A stretch of DNA of 64,000 nucleotides from Monarcha castaneiventris obscurior (taxonomy: Eukaryota; Chordata; Aves; Passeriformes; Monarchidae). Both the position numbers and the translations under genes were made by a program. Below, piece after piece: positions 18,908-31,296 of this stretch (within the stretch, counting starts at the first letter, position 1; each line of letters opens with the position of its first letter). The stretch covers positions 1-64,000 of the forward strand of contig JAMPIT010000480.1 in assembly GCA_026261815.1 (NCBI GenBank), in the 5' to 3' direction. The notes beneath the pieces are model-generated. The model was not told the DNA's origin and ran no database searches. It worked only from the letters and a program-made list of their open reading frames with translations.

Positions 18908-20015
18908 TAGGGGCTGTTTTCAGGGCAATGTCCCAGCCTGGCTGCTGGCCTCTGGTGACCCTCATTTTCATGACTATTTTCCTCAAAGAGTCATTTTTAT
19001 CTTCTTTCTAACTGATTATCTAAATGCTCATTTTAAAAGATACATTTTTTCAACCACTGTGGAAGAAAGCAGGGTTTTTTCCATTAGAAAACGTGATCAC
19101 ATGGTCCCTGGTGACTAATTTCCAAAAGAGAAATCTATTATTATATGGTAGCCAGTTCTAGCATCTGTGATTATGCCATTTTTAAATCCTAAGGGTTTAA
19201 TTCCAGTATCTGTTAAATTGGCAGTGATTGTGACTGGAGAGCATATTTTGGCCTCTGTCCTGTCACTGTAAGATAAATAACCTTTTTCTTTTTAGTCTTT
19301 TTATTCTTTCCCTGTGATTTTCTTTTTCTTTGCTTGAAAGACTTTCCAGATCAAATTCCACAGTCTTTCCACTGGAATCTCATTGCAGCTCTACACTCAC
19401 CATTTCAGAGTGGTCAGCAGCACTGTGTCATAGTTTTTCTAGTACATGAACCTCCTTAATAGAGACCACTCTCATTACTTTTCACACATATTTATCTTGG
19501 TTCATATAGACTGTATTTCCTGCTGTATTTTTCTGCTCCTTAACCCAAATCAATTAACATCACATTAACTTTGTGAAGTGATCAAGTATTTGAAATCCGC
19601 ATTCACATTCACTACACTGAAGGTCCACCATTCTTCCTTCTTTCTGTTTTATACCTTTTTTGTTATTTTGAATTCAGCGATAGAAAGGTTGCGTTAAAAA
19701 AAGCAAGCAAACTCTAGGTACTGGTTGAACTTTTTTGTCGTTACTGGAGGTATTCAGAAAATGACAAATCCAATTTTAGTTCTTAGTGCAATACTTGTGA
19801 CCAGCAGGTATCACCAAGGTTCAGTGAAGTAAGTAAATGTGAGCTAAATGTTTACGGAGCAGAAGATAACTCTGTTACTCTAAAATGCTAAAAAGCTGCT
19901 CTCATTCCCTTAAAAACCAAACAACCAAACACAAAAAAAAGGCCTTTTTTTTTAACAAAAATCTTGCCTATGATAATTTTGAATTTTTCTCAGTGCCTTC
20001 TGCCCAGCCTCTCTC
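18908..20015. other. AT-rich DNA, nothing recognised
   Basis: No open frame of interest and no paired repeat. Confidence 0.4.
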
Positions 20016-20350
20016 TGTTACTAGCGAGCAGAGACCGAAGAATTAAGTGACATGGACGATTTCATACGAGCAGAAATCGACACTTTATTAATTTACCAGT
20101 TCGCTTGTATACCTTTATCACTCTGGGCTAGCTTAAGGTCATTGGTTTACTGGTCAGCCACCCCCCAAAGGGATTGGCTGACCCCAACAACACCTTACTT
20201 CAAATATTTTTCTTCTTGGTACCATAACAATACCATAGTTTACAAAAAACCTCCTGTCCTCCAAAAGCGTCCTTGAGAAAGTGAGGCTTTCATACAGACA
20301 GTGTCAGAAAACTAAGAAATCTCTCTGCACCCAAGCTTTCAGCATCTACA
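20016..20350 (-). repeat. ERV2 3' LTR
   Basis: Minus-strand LTR of 335 bp beginning TGTAGATGCTGAAAGC (at 20350) and ending CTAGTAACA (at 20016), with poly(A) signal AATAAA near 20087-20092. An AAAAAGGGAG purine run (20354-20363, minus strand) adjoins its start, as expected for a polypurine tract. Confidence 0.7.
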
Positions 20351-20879
20351 ATGCTCCCTTTTTGTTTAGAAAAGTAAATTGGACACTAATTTAAAGTTGG
20401 CAGAGAGAATTTCCAACAGTGCCATGGCAGATATATCCAGTGAACCTAATTCTGTATTGGTTAACAATCTGTCTCCAAATTAAGTCTGTGCTTGTATAAC
20501 ACTCTGAACCCAAATTCAGTCTCCGGTTGAGAAGGACCAGGCTGATGGTAGGCATCTTGGTCATCATCAGAGGGATCACTCGGCTGATGATCTGCACTCT
20601 GATTCTCACAGGAAGGTTGCCTCTGAGGCCGCCTTGGAGGTTGTCTTCTCTGTTCCTGGTGCCGCAGGTCAGGGCGAATATATCTTGCAGGTAGCCATCA
20701 TACCCCTGCATCTGTGGAAACGCAAGCATGCACACGCCCCCAAGCAATAAGCTCATGTGAGCCCTCACACTTATTAGTGAGTAGGTCTCCTACCCAGACT
20801 TTTGCTTGAGGCAGGTGCATCTGCCCTGAAGACTGCTGTGAGAGAAAGTGATTCAAAATGACAGGGTTGTTTGAATTTG
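20351..20879 (-). pseudogene. ERV2 region between integrase and 3' LTR
   Basis: One minus frame near 20470-20680 is rich in Arg, Gln, Pro, Ser and Asp (RRQPPRRPQRQPSC, then SDDDQDAYHQP), resembling the hydrophilic pol-end/env-leader stretch of betaretroviruses. No envelope domains are recognisable, so most of env is missing. Confidence 0.35.
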
Positions 20880-21420
20880 ATGGCACTGCAGGATGATTAA
20901 CCGTTTAGAGGGCTTTCTCTAATTGGCTCTGTGGGATTTCCCCATGCATTTCCCCTTTTGGTCTTTCCAGAACACGCTTCGAAGTGCCATGGAAGTGTTC
21001 AATAATGGCTTGACCTGTAGGAGAATTTGGGTACCAAATTTATGGTTCACAAGCCATAATTGCAAAAATTTTGCCAGGTGTAGGCAGGGCCATTATCAGT
21101 TTTCTCCAAGGAAGGCATGCCCAAGACCGCCAAGTCCAGTCTCCAACGGGCAATAACATCGCGGCCTTTCTCTCCAGTATGAGCAGACGCCCACACAGCT
21201 GAAGAGAAGGTGTGAATCTACACGTGCACATACTTAACACGCCCAACCTCTGGGATGTGTGTTACATCCATCTGCCAGATTTGTAATGCCTTTAAACCTC
21301 GGGGTTCACCCCTGCCGGTAAAGGTGCAGCGAGTCTGTGACAATCAGCACAAGCACTGAGAATGTCACGGGCCTCGGCTGCTGTTAAGTTGAACTGCTTT
21401 TGCAGGGTATTTGCACGTTG
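20880..21420 (-). pseudogene. pol: ERV2 integrase, degenerate
   Basis: Zinc-binding end HGYFHQ and CADCH readable near 21320-21420, catalytic WQMDVTH near 21260-21280, then KTDNGPAY in a shifted frame near 21080-21105. Several stops and frameshifts separate them. Confidence 0.7.
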
Positions 21421-22000
21421 ATGAAAATATCCGTGCAATGCTTTGGCTTGTGTGATTTTGTCAGACTTGGCCAACCTGTTGGCCCTGGCATTACTTTCTG
21501 TTATAAAACCTGGCAAATTGGTGTGGCTTTGAATGTGCAAAATGTAATAAGGATGCACTCGAGCTTGAATCGCATACCACAAGGTTTTTAACACTGAAAA
21601 CAGAGGCTCATTGAGCATTCTTTCAGAAATGAACAGTCTAAAGCTTGAGTTATGTCTGCTACAGAAGCAGAGTCAGTGACCAAATTCAAAGTTACCTGTG
21701 AGAACTTCTGAAAAGCCATGGCAGCAGCCTTCAATTCGACCAGCTGGGCTGAGCCTGACTCATGGCCTTCCAGCACCTGCCACTCAGACTTCTCCTACCA
21801 GGTAACAATGGCTTTCCCATTTCTCCCAGAGCTATCAGTGAAGACAGTGGGTCCTTACACTGGCATCCCACTAGGTTTTGGCTGCAAGGTGAAACTGATC
21901 GACTGCAGCAATTTATGACTGGACAGATGAGAAGTAATCTGTCCCGAGAAGTTTTGCAGTGCACTTTCCTAAGGAGCACTATTAGTAAGGCTCCAATCAA
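21421..22000 (-). pseudogene. pol: ERV2 RNase H, degenerate
   Basis: Motifs NLVTDSASVA (near 21660-21690) and an IQSHTNLPG / ESNARANRLA end (near 21460-21540) are readable in separate frames. RNase H of a retroviral Pol, inactive. Confidence 0.65.
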
Positions 22001-23100
22001 AGTGTTCCTGCTATCCTGGAAGAATAATCGTTTTAGGATCCGCTGCCATCAGCTGCAAACACCTTTGTCATCAATTGATTGACTGACAATCAATTCAAAT
22101 AATCTGGGTGGCGTCTTCTTTTGGCTGGTATTGCAGAAAGACCCATTCCAAAACATGCAAAGGGTTTATTCCATTGGCCAATGATACTTGCAGGATACAA
22201 ATCTGGAGTTGTAATGAAGATGGTGATGTCAATGGAGAGTTCCACCCGATAAACCTGATGGGCAGAGAGAACTTGTTGCACCTCCTCCAGCCCTCTTCTC
22301 TCTTCAGGGGTCAATTTCGGAGGTGAGCTCCACTCGGGGTCCCCCTTTAAAATATTAAAAAGTGGGGAGAGTTCCCGTTGGTCAGTCCTAGATAAGGACA
22401 TAACCAATTGATGACACCCAGAAACTTCTGAGCATCATGCAGGGTCTTGATAGAAATTGAAAATTGCACCTCGATGTTGTATCCTTTGATCCAAAATTTT
22501 GACTCCTAAGTATTTCCAAGGATGTTGCTGTTGAACTTTCTCCAGAGCCACTTGCAATCCATAAGAATGCAGAGCATTGAGCAGCAGAGGCTGTATCCTC
22601 AGTAGCTCGTCCAGGTGGGTGCTGCCACGATGATACCATCCATATAGTGGTAGCGACACGCCTCCGGAAATTGCTCACGGACTCCGGACAAAGCTCAAGC
22701 GACATAAAATTGAGAGATAGTCGGGCTGTTCTTCATGCCCTGAGGTAGGACCTTCCATTGATACCTCTTCACAGGTCCAGCGTTGTTCACTACAGGAACA
22801 GTAAAGGCAAATTTAAGCTTATCATTGGGATGCAAAGGAATTGTAAAAAAACAAAATTTCAAATAAATTATCAGAATCTCCCACCAATTTGGGATCATGG
22901 TGGGTGAGGGCATACCAGGTTGTAATGCCCCCATACTTTCCATGACCGCGTTAGTTTTCCAGAGATATTGCAATAGCCTCAATTTTGTTGATTTCTTCTT
23001 GATCACGAAAAAGGGTGTTCAGGGACTAGTAGCAGGCTCAATGTGTCCCTGTTGTTATTGGTCCTGAACCAGCTCTCGAAGGACAACTAATTTCTCTTTT
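22001..23100 (-). pseudogene. pol: ERV2 reverse transcriptase, degenerate, YMDG
   Basis: [15 protein letters not shown] and [17 protein letters not shown] read in one frame near 22695-22850. The active-site box at 22635-22646 (minus strand) reads YMDG instead of YMDD, and the thumb block LSPLFNILKGDPEWSSP lies near 22315-22370. Multiple frame changes and stops. Confidence 0.75.
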
Positions 23101-23179
23101 GGTACGGACCACTGAGGATCCCAGATAGGTCTATTTACCAGCCATAGCAAAGGCAGCTTAGGATACTGGGTGCCCTTCA

Positions 23180-23830
23180 ACACAGTGAACCCCATTAAAA
23201 AGTCGTCCCAATCCGTACCCCCCAAGCTGCCAATACATCCCGGCCCCAGAGACTAAGCGGAGCTGCAGTGACATAGGGTCAAAGAGTGGCTCTTTGCCTC
23301 TCTGCATTTTTTACCATTACAGGTCGTCCGCTTAAATAGCTTTCTGCCGTTCCTCTTAACCCTGGGATAGCCGATCCCACAAGGGCTAAAGTCCATGCAC
23401 GAGGCCACACAGAGAAGGAGGTGATTGTCACATCAGCGCCTGTGTCAACCAAACCTCAGAGCTGAATCCGGGGCAGGTGGGCACAGGGCAAGATTACGGT
23501 ACACCTCATCTGTGGCCTTTGGTTAGACATGTCTGCAGTCCAGAAGATCTGTGGAAGCCCTGTATATCCAAAGCAGCCATCTCCAATGACTTCGTTGTTT
23601 GGCCCTGGGGACACAAGACTTAAAAGGCACTAACTGAGCAATGCAAGTTTTTCCAGGGATAGTAACAGGGGGCATAGGCGTGGAAACCATAGCACAAATT
23701 TGGGCTCCAAAGTCATCATCAATAATCCTAGGTGTACAAAGATGCCTTGAAGGGTGACACTAGATCTCCCCACAAGCAATGCACTGAATCCCTGGCAGGA
23801 TTTCACACAAATCTCTTCACCAAACCAAAC
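23180..23830 (-). pseudogene. pro: ERV2 dUTPase and protease, degenerate
   Basis: Protease active site LVDTGADVTI is readable near 23426-23455. Upstream (higher coordinates), dUTPase-type blocks GRSSVTLQG near 23750-23780 and PGKTCIAQLVPF near 23620-23660 appear in different frames. A dUTPase before protease is a betaretroviral arrangement. Confidence 0.65.
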
Positions 23831-23839
23831 CGCCTCACT

Positions 23840-25010
23840 TCCACTTTTAGCTCTAATCCTAGCTGCAGCAGGCAAATCCACCCGATTTGGCCTCCTCCCA
23901 TGACTTCCAGCAGCCGTAGAAGGCCCAACCCCTGTATACGCCCTACTCCACTCTTGCACAGTACTAGTAGCAGGAATTTTCCTACTCATTTAAACCTACC
24001 CCCTATTCCACAACAGCCCCACTGCCCTATCCCTGTGCTTATGCCTTGGGGCTCTCTCTACACTATTCACAGCTACATGTGCTCTCAAAATAACATTAAA
24101 AAAATCATTGCCTTCTCCACATCAAGCCAACTAGGCCTAATGACTGTTACTATTGGGCCAAACCTACCCCAACTATCTTTCCTCCACATCTCAATCCATG
24201 CATTCTTCTAAGCCATACTATTCCTATGCTCCGGGTCTGTTACCCACAATCTTAACGACGAACAAGACACCCGAAAAATTGGAGGACCTCAAAAAATGCT
24301 GCCAACAACAATATCGTGCCTAACTATTGGAAACTTAACCCTAATAGGAACACCAATCCTAGCAGGGTTCTAGTCAAAAGACCAAATCATCGAAAGCCCC
24401 AACACCTCATACCTGAACACCTGAGCCCTCCTTCTAACCCTCCTGGCCACACCATTCACTGCAACCTACACAATACGAATAATCCTAATGCTTCTATCAC
24501 ATTCCACCCCTAACCCTTATAAATGAAATCAACCCATCAATCCTCTCCCCAGTCACTTGCCTTGCACTAGGAAGCATCACATTACGTGATTCCTAATCAC
24601 TTCATACATCCTCTCCACAAAAACTCCACCAATAACCATACCTCTATCCATCAAAATCACAGCCATTGTAGTCACAATTCTAGGAATCGCCCTAGACTTA
24701 GAGCTATCAAAAATAACTCAAGCCCTAATCCTTCCTAAACAAAACACCTTTTCAAATTTCTCCACAGTCCTAAACTACTTTAACCCTCTAATCCACCGCT
24801 TCAGCACAACAGAACTATCAGTGGGGTTCAAAATATTGCTTCTCACCTAATTGACCTATCTTGATACAAAATATTAGGCCGAGAAAGACTAGCCAACCTA
24901 CAAATCATAGCATCAAAAACAGCCACCGCCTTCCATACCGGCATAATCAAAGCCTATCTAGGATCAGTCTTTTAATTTTCATTATCCTCATATCACCACA
25001 CAGACCCAAT
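23840..25010 (+). pseudogene. ND5: NUMT: ND5, 3' part
   Basis: Complex I subunit 5 copy. Protein-like blocks ([13 protein letters not shown] near 24100, LHISIHAFF near 24185, [13 protein letters not shown] near 24230) are in mitochondrial code. A TAG near 24372 (before SKDQIIE) and several indels break it. Its 5' part is missing at the ERV2 junction. Confidence 0.9.
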
Positions 25011-25013
25011 TTA

Positions 25014-26146
25014 ATGGCCCTCAACCTACGTAAAAACCACCCTCTACTAAAAATCTTTAATGATTCTGTAATCGACCTTCCTACTCTATCAAACACTCCA
25101 ATCTGATGAAATTTCAGTTCCCTCCTAGGGATTTGCTTAGTCACACAGATCATTACAGACCTGCTACTAGCCATGCACTACACAGCAGATATTTCACTAG
25201 CCTTCTCCTCTGTAGCCCATATATATGGCCGAAAAGTTCAATTTGGATGACTAATCCGAAACCTACAAGCAAACGGAGCCTCCTTCTTCTTCATCTGCAT
25301 CTACTTACACATTGGCCGAGGATTCTACTACAGCTCATATCTTAACAAAGAAACCTGAAACATCCGAGTCATGCTACTCCTAACTCTAATAGAAACCGCC
25401 TGCGTTGGATAAGTACCACCTTGAGGACAAATATCCTTCTGAGAGGTCACAGTTATTACTAACCTCTTCTCAGCAATTCCCTACGTCGGCCAAACCCTAG
25501 TAGAATGAGCCTGAAGAATCGTCTCAATAAAAAACACCACACTAACCCGATTCTTCGCCCTACTCTTCCTCCTTCTATTCTAACACTAGTCCACCTTACC
25601 TACCTGCATGAAACAGGCTCAAACAATTCCCTCAGAATTTCATCAGATTGCGCCCAAATCCCATTCCACCCCTACTACTCTATCAAAGACGACCTAGAAT
25701 TGGCACTAATATCCATCCCACCAGCTACTGTAACAGTATCCTCCCTAAACCTCGTAGGAGATCAAGAAAATTTTACACCAGCTAACCCCCTAGCCACACC
25801 CCCATATATCATACCTGAATGACACTTCCTCTTTGCATACGCTATTCTCTGATTTATCCTAAACAAACTAGGAGGAGTCTTAGGCCTTGCTGTTTCCGTC
25901 CTAGTCCTATTCCTTTCCCCCCTGCTGCAGGTATCCAAACAACACTCAATAACTTTCCGACCTCTATCACAAATCCTATTCTGGATCTTAGTCACCAACC
26001 TACTCTTCCTATCATAAGCTGGCAGCCAACCAGCTGAACACCCCTTTATTATCATTAGGCAACTAGCCTCCTTCACCTACTTCATAATCACTCTAGTCTT
26101 ATTCCCCACCATAAGTACACTAGAAAACAAACTACTCAACCTCTAA
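25014..26146 (+). pseudogene. CYTB: NUMT: cytochrome b
   Basis: Starts ATGGCCCTCAACCTACG and ends with TAA at 26144-26146, 1,133 bp against about 1,143 for the functional bird gene, so indels have broken the frame (clear shifts near 25200-25600). A TAA appears near 25409. Confidence 0.92.
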
Positions 26147-26149
26147 TAA

Positions 26150-26216
26150 ACTCTAATAGTTTATAAAAACATTGGTCTTGTAAGCCAAAGATTGAAGACT
26201 AAACCCCTTCTTAAAG
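26150..26216 (+). pseudogene. NUMT: tRNA-Thr
   Basis: CTCTAATAGTTTATAAAAAC start and TTGTAAGCC anticodon arm are visible directly after Cytb. Confidence 0.8.
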
Positions 26217-26223
26217 TTTCCCC

Positions 26224-26299
26224 TTATCAGAAAGAAAGGAATTAAACCGTCATTACCAACTCCCAAAGCTGGCATTTTCAGCTAAACTACTTTCTGACC
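26224..26299 (-). pseudogene. NUMT: tRNA-Pro
   Basis: Complement-strand tRNA between Thr and ND6; the CTCCCAAAGCTGGCATTTT stretch is typical of mitochondrial tRNA-Pro. Confidence 0.8.
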
Positions 26300-26304
26300 T
26301 ACCA

Positions 26305-27140
26305 ACTTAGACCGCCCAAATTGATCCCCGAGATAATCACTGCACAAGCTCTAAAACCACAAATAAAGTCAGTAGTAAACCCCACCTTGCGCTTAAAAAG
26401 AGCCCCGCCCCTAATGAGTAAAATATGGCCGAGCCACTAAAATCCGACCGGACCCACGATAAGCCTATATTGTTCACCCTCCCCCTTCCACAGACACTCC
26501 AGAAAGCCCCCCACAACTATTCACACAGCAATGACCAACCGTATTCCTAAACCATAACCAACAACCCGTCACTCCTCTCAAGATTCTGGGTAAGGATCCG
26601 CTGCTCACAACACCGAATAAACAAATGCCACAACATCCCCCTAGATATATACTATTACCGAAACCAAAGTTGTGGCACTTGGACACGAAAAGAAGCACTC
26701 AGGCTCACTCAGTCCATGACAGGAACGCCAGGGCAAAAAAGCATTGCCCCTTCTTTATTCAGTCAGTTATATATGTTTTTAGGAATGACCACGGATTGGA
26801 GGATGAGGTTACCACCTCTCTAACCGCACTGGTGACTGACAAATCTATCATATTTCTCCGCCTTAGGAGAAAGAATGAAAAGAATAAGGACCAGTTAGGA
26901 AAACATGGCTATGTTTACAGAAACTGCATGAGAATTTTTACCGCAGAAATGAAAACATCTCAAGACCACAAAACTCAGGGCGACACCAAAGACACAAAGG
27001 AAACCCCCAAACTTAACAATCGCCCACATCCAGCAATAGAAGCCACAACCAAACCTACTACCCCATAATGAGAAGGGTTAGACGAAACTGCTAACCCCTA
27101 TAAAATGAAAAACAGACTCATAAATAAAACAAAATTTATC
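26305..27140 (-). pseudogene. ND6: NUMT: ND6, split by an LTR
   Basis: C/A-rich plus strand complementary to ND6, in the bird position between Pro and Glu. It is interrupted at 26670-26984 by a nuclear LTR insertion. Confidence 0.8.
26670..26984 (-). mobile_element. Solo LTR inserted in the NUMT ND6
   Basis: About 315 bp of non-mitochondrial DNA bounded by the 7-bp direct repeat ACCAAAG (26663-26669 and 26985-26991). On the minus strand it begins TGTCGCCCTGAG, has AATAAAG near 26750, and ends GTGCCACA. Boundaries are uncertain by one base. Confidence 0.7.
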
Positions 27141-27141
27141 A

Positions 27142-27211
27142 CAAATTTCTACTCAGACTGCCTCCAAGATCTATGGCCTGAAAAGCCACCGTTATCAAAA
27201 TGTAATTATAG
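27142..27211 (-). pseudogene. NUMT: tRNA-Glu
   Basis: Complement-strand tRNA next to the control region; the CTCCAAGATCTATGGCCTGA portion is characteristic. Confidence 0.75.
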
Positions 27212-28538
27212 GAACTTTACCGCTAACCCTCCTACCCCCCGCCATGTTTTTACATGGTTTATTTGGGTATTTGCATGCAATTATTGTCCACATCAGACAC
27301 GATTTCAATATTGGATATTCCACATAATAACTAATGGTAGTCCTAAACTAAACTCACATATTATAGCCCATATCAACCCATAACGGACGGGTAACCCTCC
27401 AGGCACATTCCTGTTTCAGGTACAATAAACCCAAGTGATCATAGCAGACAACATGAGACAAGCGTCGCCTGAGATCGAGAATGTTTCCTTATGCAGCACA
27501 CCCCTCCATTCGTGAAGGAGGAATATCCTGGTACACCTATGAATTCCCAAAGCCATAAGTTTAGCCCACTTCCTAGGTAATATCCTTTTCCAACAGATTT
27601 CAAGTACTCCCAAGCCAGAGAACCTGGTTATCTATTAATCGTAATCCTCAGGAGAACCCAGCTACGTAGATTCTACCCTCAGCGACCATCTTCAAAGCCC
27701 TACTTTCCCCCTACACCCTCGCCCAACTTGCTCTTTTGCACCTCTGGTTCCTATTTCAAGGCCGTAACTTGCTCCATTCCTTCTTCTTTGCTCTTCACAG
27801 ATACAAGCGGTCGGTTGAATACTCCTCCCTCTGCCTTGTTATCGCGGCTTCCCGGCCACTTTTACACTTGTTTTCTTTTTGTGGTCTCTTCAATAAGCCC
27901 TTCAAGTCCATACCAGGAGACATCTTCCTCTTGACATGGGCACCACATGACTGGCTTACAGCTTGATGCCCGCAGGCGTGTACATGTAGTTATAGTTTGA
28001 CGGATAAGGTCGTCACTTGGCACTGATGCACTTTAACCCCATTCATAGAGGGTCCCCCAGCTACCTCCATAGTAGTTAATAATGTCATGGTTGCTGGACA
28101 TTTTTTTCATCAATTCCTGGGAATTGTTACCTAAACCACCATTTTTACCCCCTTTTTTTAATCGTTTGTTTCTATTTTTTAATTATAACAAAATAAACTA
28201 TTATATTTATTTGACATCCCTTACGCTGTCCAAACGATCGATCATTCATTTGCATTCATTTAAACTTTCTGTTTCCCCCATTTACAACACAACAAACGTC
28301 AACAATTTTCATCATATTTTTAATAGTTTATTTAACAAATTTATTGACAGTTCCCTGTAATCGCCATAAAACGAAAAACATGCATTTTATAAAAAACATT
28401 TATTTGAAAAACCCCAACAACAAATAACACCCTTTCTACATCCCCTTAATTCCACCCAGAATTAAAAGCAAATGAAAACCAAAACAAAAACACAAAAGAT
28501 TCACACTCCAAAAAATCAACAGACCCCTACATCAAACT
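27212..28538 (+). pseudogene. NUMT: mitochondrial control region (D-loop)
   Basis: Lies between tRNA-Glu and tRNA-Phe as in birds. It begins with a degenerate C-rich stretch (CCCTCCTACCCCCCGCC), contains the ACATGGTTTATT motif region and ends in A/T/C-rich conserved-block sequence with long A runs. It holds no genes. Confidence 0.85.
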
Positions 28539-28539
28539 G

Positions 28540-28605
28540 TGCATGTAGCTTATGACAAAGCTTGACACTGAAGATATCAAGATGGCTACCACAAACACCC
28601 ATGGA
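28540..28605 (+). pseudogene. NUMT: tRNA-Phe
   Basis: TGCATGTAGCTTATGACAAAG start and GAAGATATCAAGATGG anticodon region (GAA) are readable. Confidence 0.8.
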
Positions 28606-29577
28606 CAAAAGACAATCCTAACCTTACTGTTGGTGTTTGCTAGACATATACATGCAAGTATCCGCAGTCCAGTTTAGATACCCAAGGCACCCTTTAACCA
28701 AGTCAATAGGAGCGGGTATCAGGCACACTCCAATTTTAGCCCAAGACGACTTGCACTTGCCACGCCCTCACGGTTACTCAGCAGTAATTAATATTAAGCA
28801 ATGAGTGTAAACTTGACTTAGTCATAGCAACCTAAGGGCAGGTAAATCCTGTGCCAGCCACCGCTGTCATACGGGAGTCCCAAATTAGCTTTGCTAATGG
28901 GGTAATGGGTGGTCACATGCTATCAAAGTATCTAAGATTAAAACGCAACTGAGCTGTAATAAGCCCAAGATGCCCATAAGGCCAACTAACAAAGAAGACA
29001 TTAGACTAACGATTAATTGAAAGCCAGGGCCCAAACTGGGATTAGATACCCCACTATTCCTGGCCCTAAATCTTGATGCTCTATCCTACCTGAGTATCTG
29101 CCTGAGAACTATGACCACAAACGCTTAAAGCCAGGATTTGGCGGGGTCCCAAACCCACCTAGAGGACCCTGTTCTGTAATCAATGATCCACTATATACTT
29201 AACCAATGATCCACTATATACTTAACCAATCCTTGCAAAACCAGCCTGTATACAGCCCTCTCCAGCTCACCCTCCCTGATGGCTCAACAGTGAGCACAAT
29301 AGTCTCTACACTAATAAGAGAGGTCAACGTACAGCCTATGGAATGGAAGCAAAGGGCTACATTTTCTAGATTAGACCATCACGTCAAAGAGTCAAGAAAA
29401 AGCCCCTAAAAGGCGGATTTAGCAATAAAGGCCTCTTTAAGCCAGCTCCTGGACACGTACATACTGCCGGTCATCCTCCCTGCAAGCGACCAGACTCCCA
29501 TACACTAATATGCCATTAAGTTAAAGATCAGTTAAGCCGTCACAAGGTAAGTGTACCGGAAGGTGCCCTTATATCAC
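28606..29577 (+). pseudogene. NUMT: 12S rRNA
   Basis: Contains conserved small-subunit blocks: GTGCCAGCCACCGC near 28851, GGGATTAGATACCCCACTAT near 29038 and GTCACAAGGTAAGTGTACCG near 29539. A 23-bp tandem duplication of CAATGATCCACTATATAC sequence sits near 29180-29225. A nuclear relic, not a working rRNA. Confidence 0.95.
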
Positions 29578-29651
29578 CAAGCCGCATCTTTAACAAAAGA
29601 ATTTAGCTTACGCCTGAAAGATGTCTGCTAACACCAGATTGTCTTAAATGC
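29578..29651 (+). pseudogene. NUMT: tRNA-Val
   Basis: Position between 12S and 16S; the TTTAGCTTACGCC arm is readable. Confidence 0.7.
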
Positions 29652-31214
29652 CGAATTCTAGCCCAAGTGTATTGACCTGGAGTAACAAAGCTGCTCCCCA
29701 TACACCAAACTAAAGCATTTACTACTCTGAGTATAGGGGATAGAAAAGACATCCATTGGAGCGATAGAGATCATGTACCGTAAGGGAAAGATGAAATAGC
29801 AGTGAAAAGCCAAGCTATAAACAGCAAAGATCAGCCCTTGTAACTTTTGCATCATGGTCTAGCAAGAAAAAACCAAGCAAAATGGGTCCAAGTTTGCCTT
29901 CCTGAAACCCAAAGGAGCCACTTATTGAGAGAACCCGTCTCTGTTGCAAAAGAGTGGGATGACTTGCTAGTAGAGGTGAAAAGCCAATCGAGCTGGATGA
30001 TAGCTAGTTGCTTGTGAAACGAATCTTAGTTCGCTCTTAATGCTTCAAGGAAAACTCACAAAACCTTAATGAAGTGAATTAAGGGCAATTTAAAGGAGGT
30101 ACAGCTCCTTTAAAAAAGAATACAATCTCTATGAGCGGATAAATAACTTATGACGAATTATTGTGTGCCTTCAAGCAGCCATCAACAAAGAGTGCTTCAA
30201 AGCTCCGTACTTTAAAAATATATAAACTTTATGACTCCCTCATCATTAAGAGGCTAACCTATATTTAAATAAGAGAATTAATGCTAGAATGAGTAACCAG
30301 AATTCTCCCTCTATGACGCAATCTTACATCCGTGTATTATTAACAAATCACAAAAATAGGACAACTCAAACAAGCAGAGTACCAGGTATATTGTTAAACC
30401 GACAGAGTAGCGTCCATTAGGAAAGATTAAAAACTGTAAAAGGAGCTAGGCAAACACGTCAAGGCCCGACTGTTTACTAAAAACATAGCTTTAAGCAAAC
30501 AACAAACAAGTATTGAAGGTGATGCCTGCTCAGTTACCTAGTGTTAAACGGCTGCAGTATCCTAACAGTGCAAAGGTAGTACAATCAATTGTCTCGTAAA
30601 TCGAGGCCTGTACGAATGGCTATTAACTTTCTCTCACAGGCAATCGGTGAAATTTATCTCCCTACGCAAAAGCAGGAATAACCCCATAAGGTGAGAAGAC
30701 CCTATGGAACTTCAAAATCAGCAGCCACCCTACAACACATTCACTCCCACTGCGTTCACGCATTTATAGGCTGCTGGTCTGCATTTTTTGGCTATGGAGA
30801 CCTTGGGTAAAAAAAAACTCCAAAATTGGCCCACACCTCTAGACTAAGAGCGACCCCTCAACGTGCTAATAGCATCCAGACCCAATATACTAGATCAATA
30901 GACCAAGCAACCGCAGGGATAACAGCTCAATCTCCTCTGAGAGTCCATATCGATGGGAAGGTTTAGGACCTCGATGTTGGATCAAGACATCCTAATTGTG
31001 CAGCCGCTGCTAAGTTTTCATTATTAAGAGTCCTACATGATCTGAGTTCAGACCGGAGCAATCCAGGTTGGTTTTTATCTATGATGAGCTCTTCCCAGAA
31101 CGAAAGGATAGGAAAAGTGAGGCCAATACCACAGGCAAACCTTCGCCTTAAATAATGAATTCAACTTAGTTACAAAATGCTATCTCACCACAACCACATC
31201 TTTGAAAAGGACAA
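29652..31214 (+). pseudogene. NUMT: 16S rRNA
   Basis: Large-subunit blocks visible: AGAAGACCCTATGGAAC near 30694, GATAACAGCTCAATC near 30918 and GACCTCGATGTTGGATC near 30967. Confidence 0.95.
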
Positions 31215-31289
31215 GCTAGCGTGGCAGAGCTCAGAAAATACAAAAGGCTCAAGTCCTTTAAATCAGAAGTTAAAATCCTCTCTATAGCT
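31215..31289 (+). pseudogene. NUMT: tRNA-Leu(UUR)
   Basis: GCTAGCGTGGCAGAGCTC start and GGTTC-like arm after 16S. Confidence 0.8.
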
Positions 31290-31296
31290 TTCACCC

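Larger units (their letters stand above)
20016..23830 (-). mobile_element. ERV2: decayed betaretrovirus-like provirus, 5' part lost
   Basis: Minus-strand order from right to left is dUTPase, protease, RT, RNase H, integrase, a short unassigned stretch, polypurine tract and 3' LTR. Every domain carries stops or frameshifts, so this is much older than ERV1. No gag is found: the right end runs straight into mitochondrial ND5 sequence at about 23810-23845. About 64 bp of a related LTR reappear at 39059-39122, on the far side of the mitochondrial block. Confidence 0.85.

Noticed and set aside
24316..24513. Asn/Pro-rich frames through the NUMT
   Set aside because: Off-frame readings of ND5; the real mitochondrial frame is different and broken.
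28606..31214. Functional rRNA genes
   Set aside because: The 12S and 16S text belongs to the NUMT, with a tandem duplication and neighbouring broken genes.
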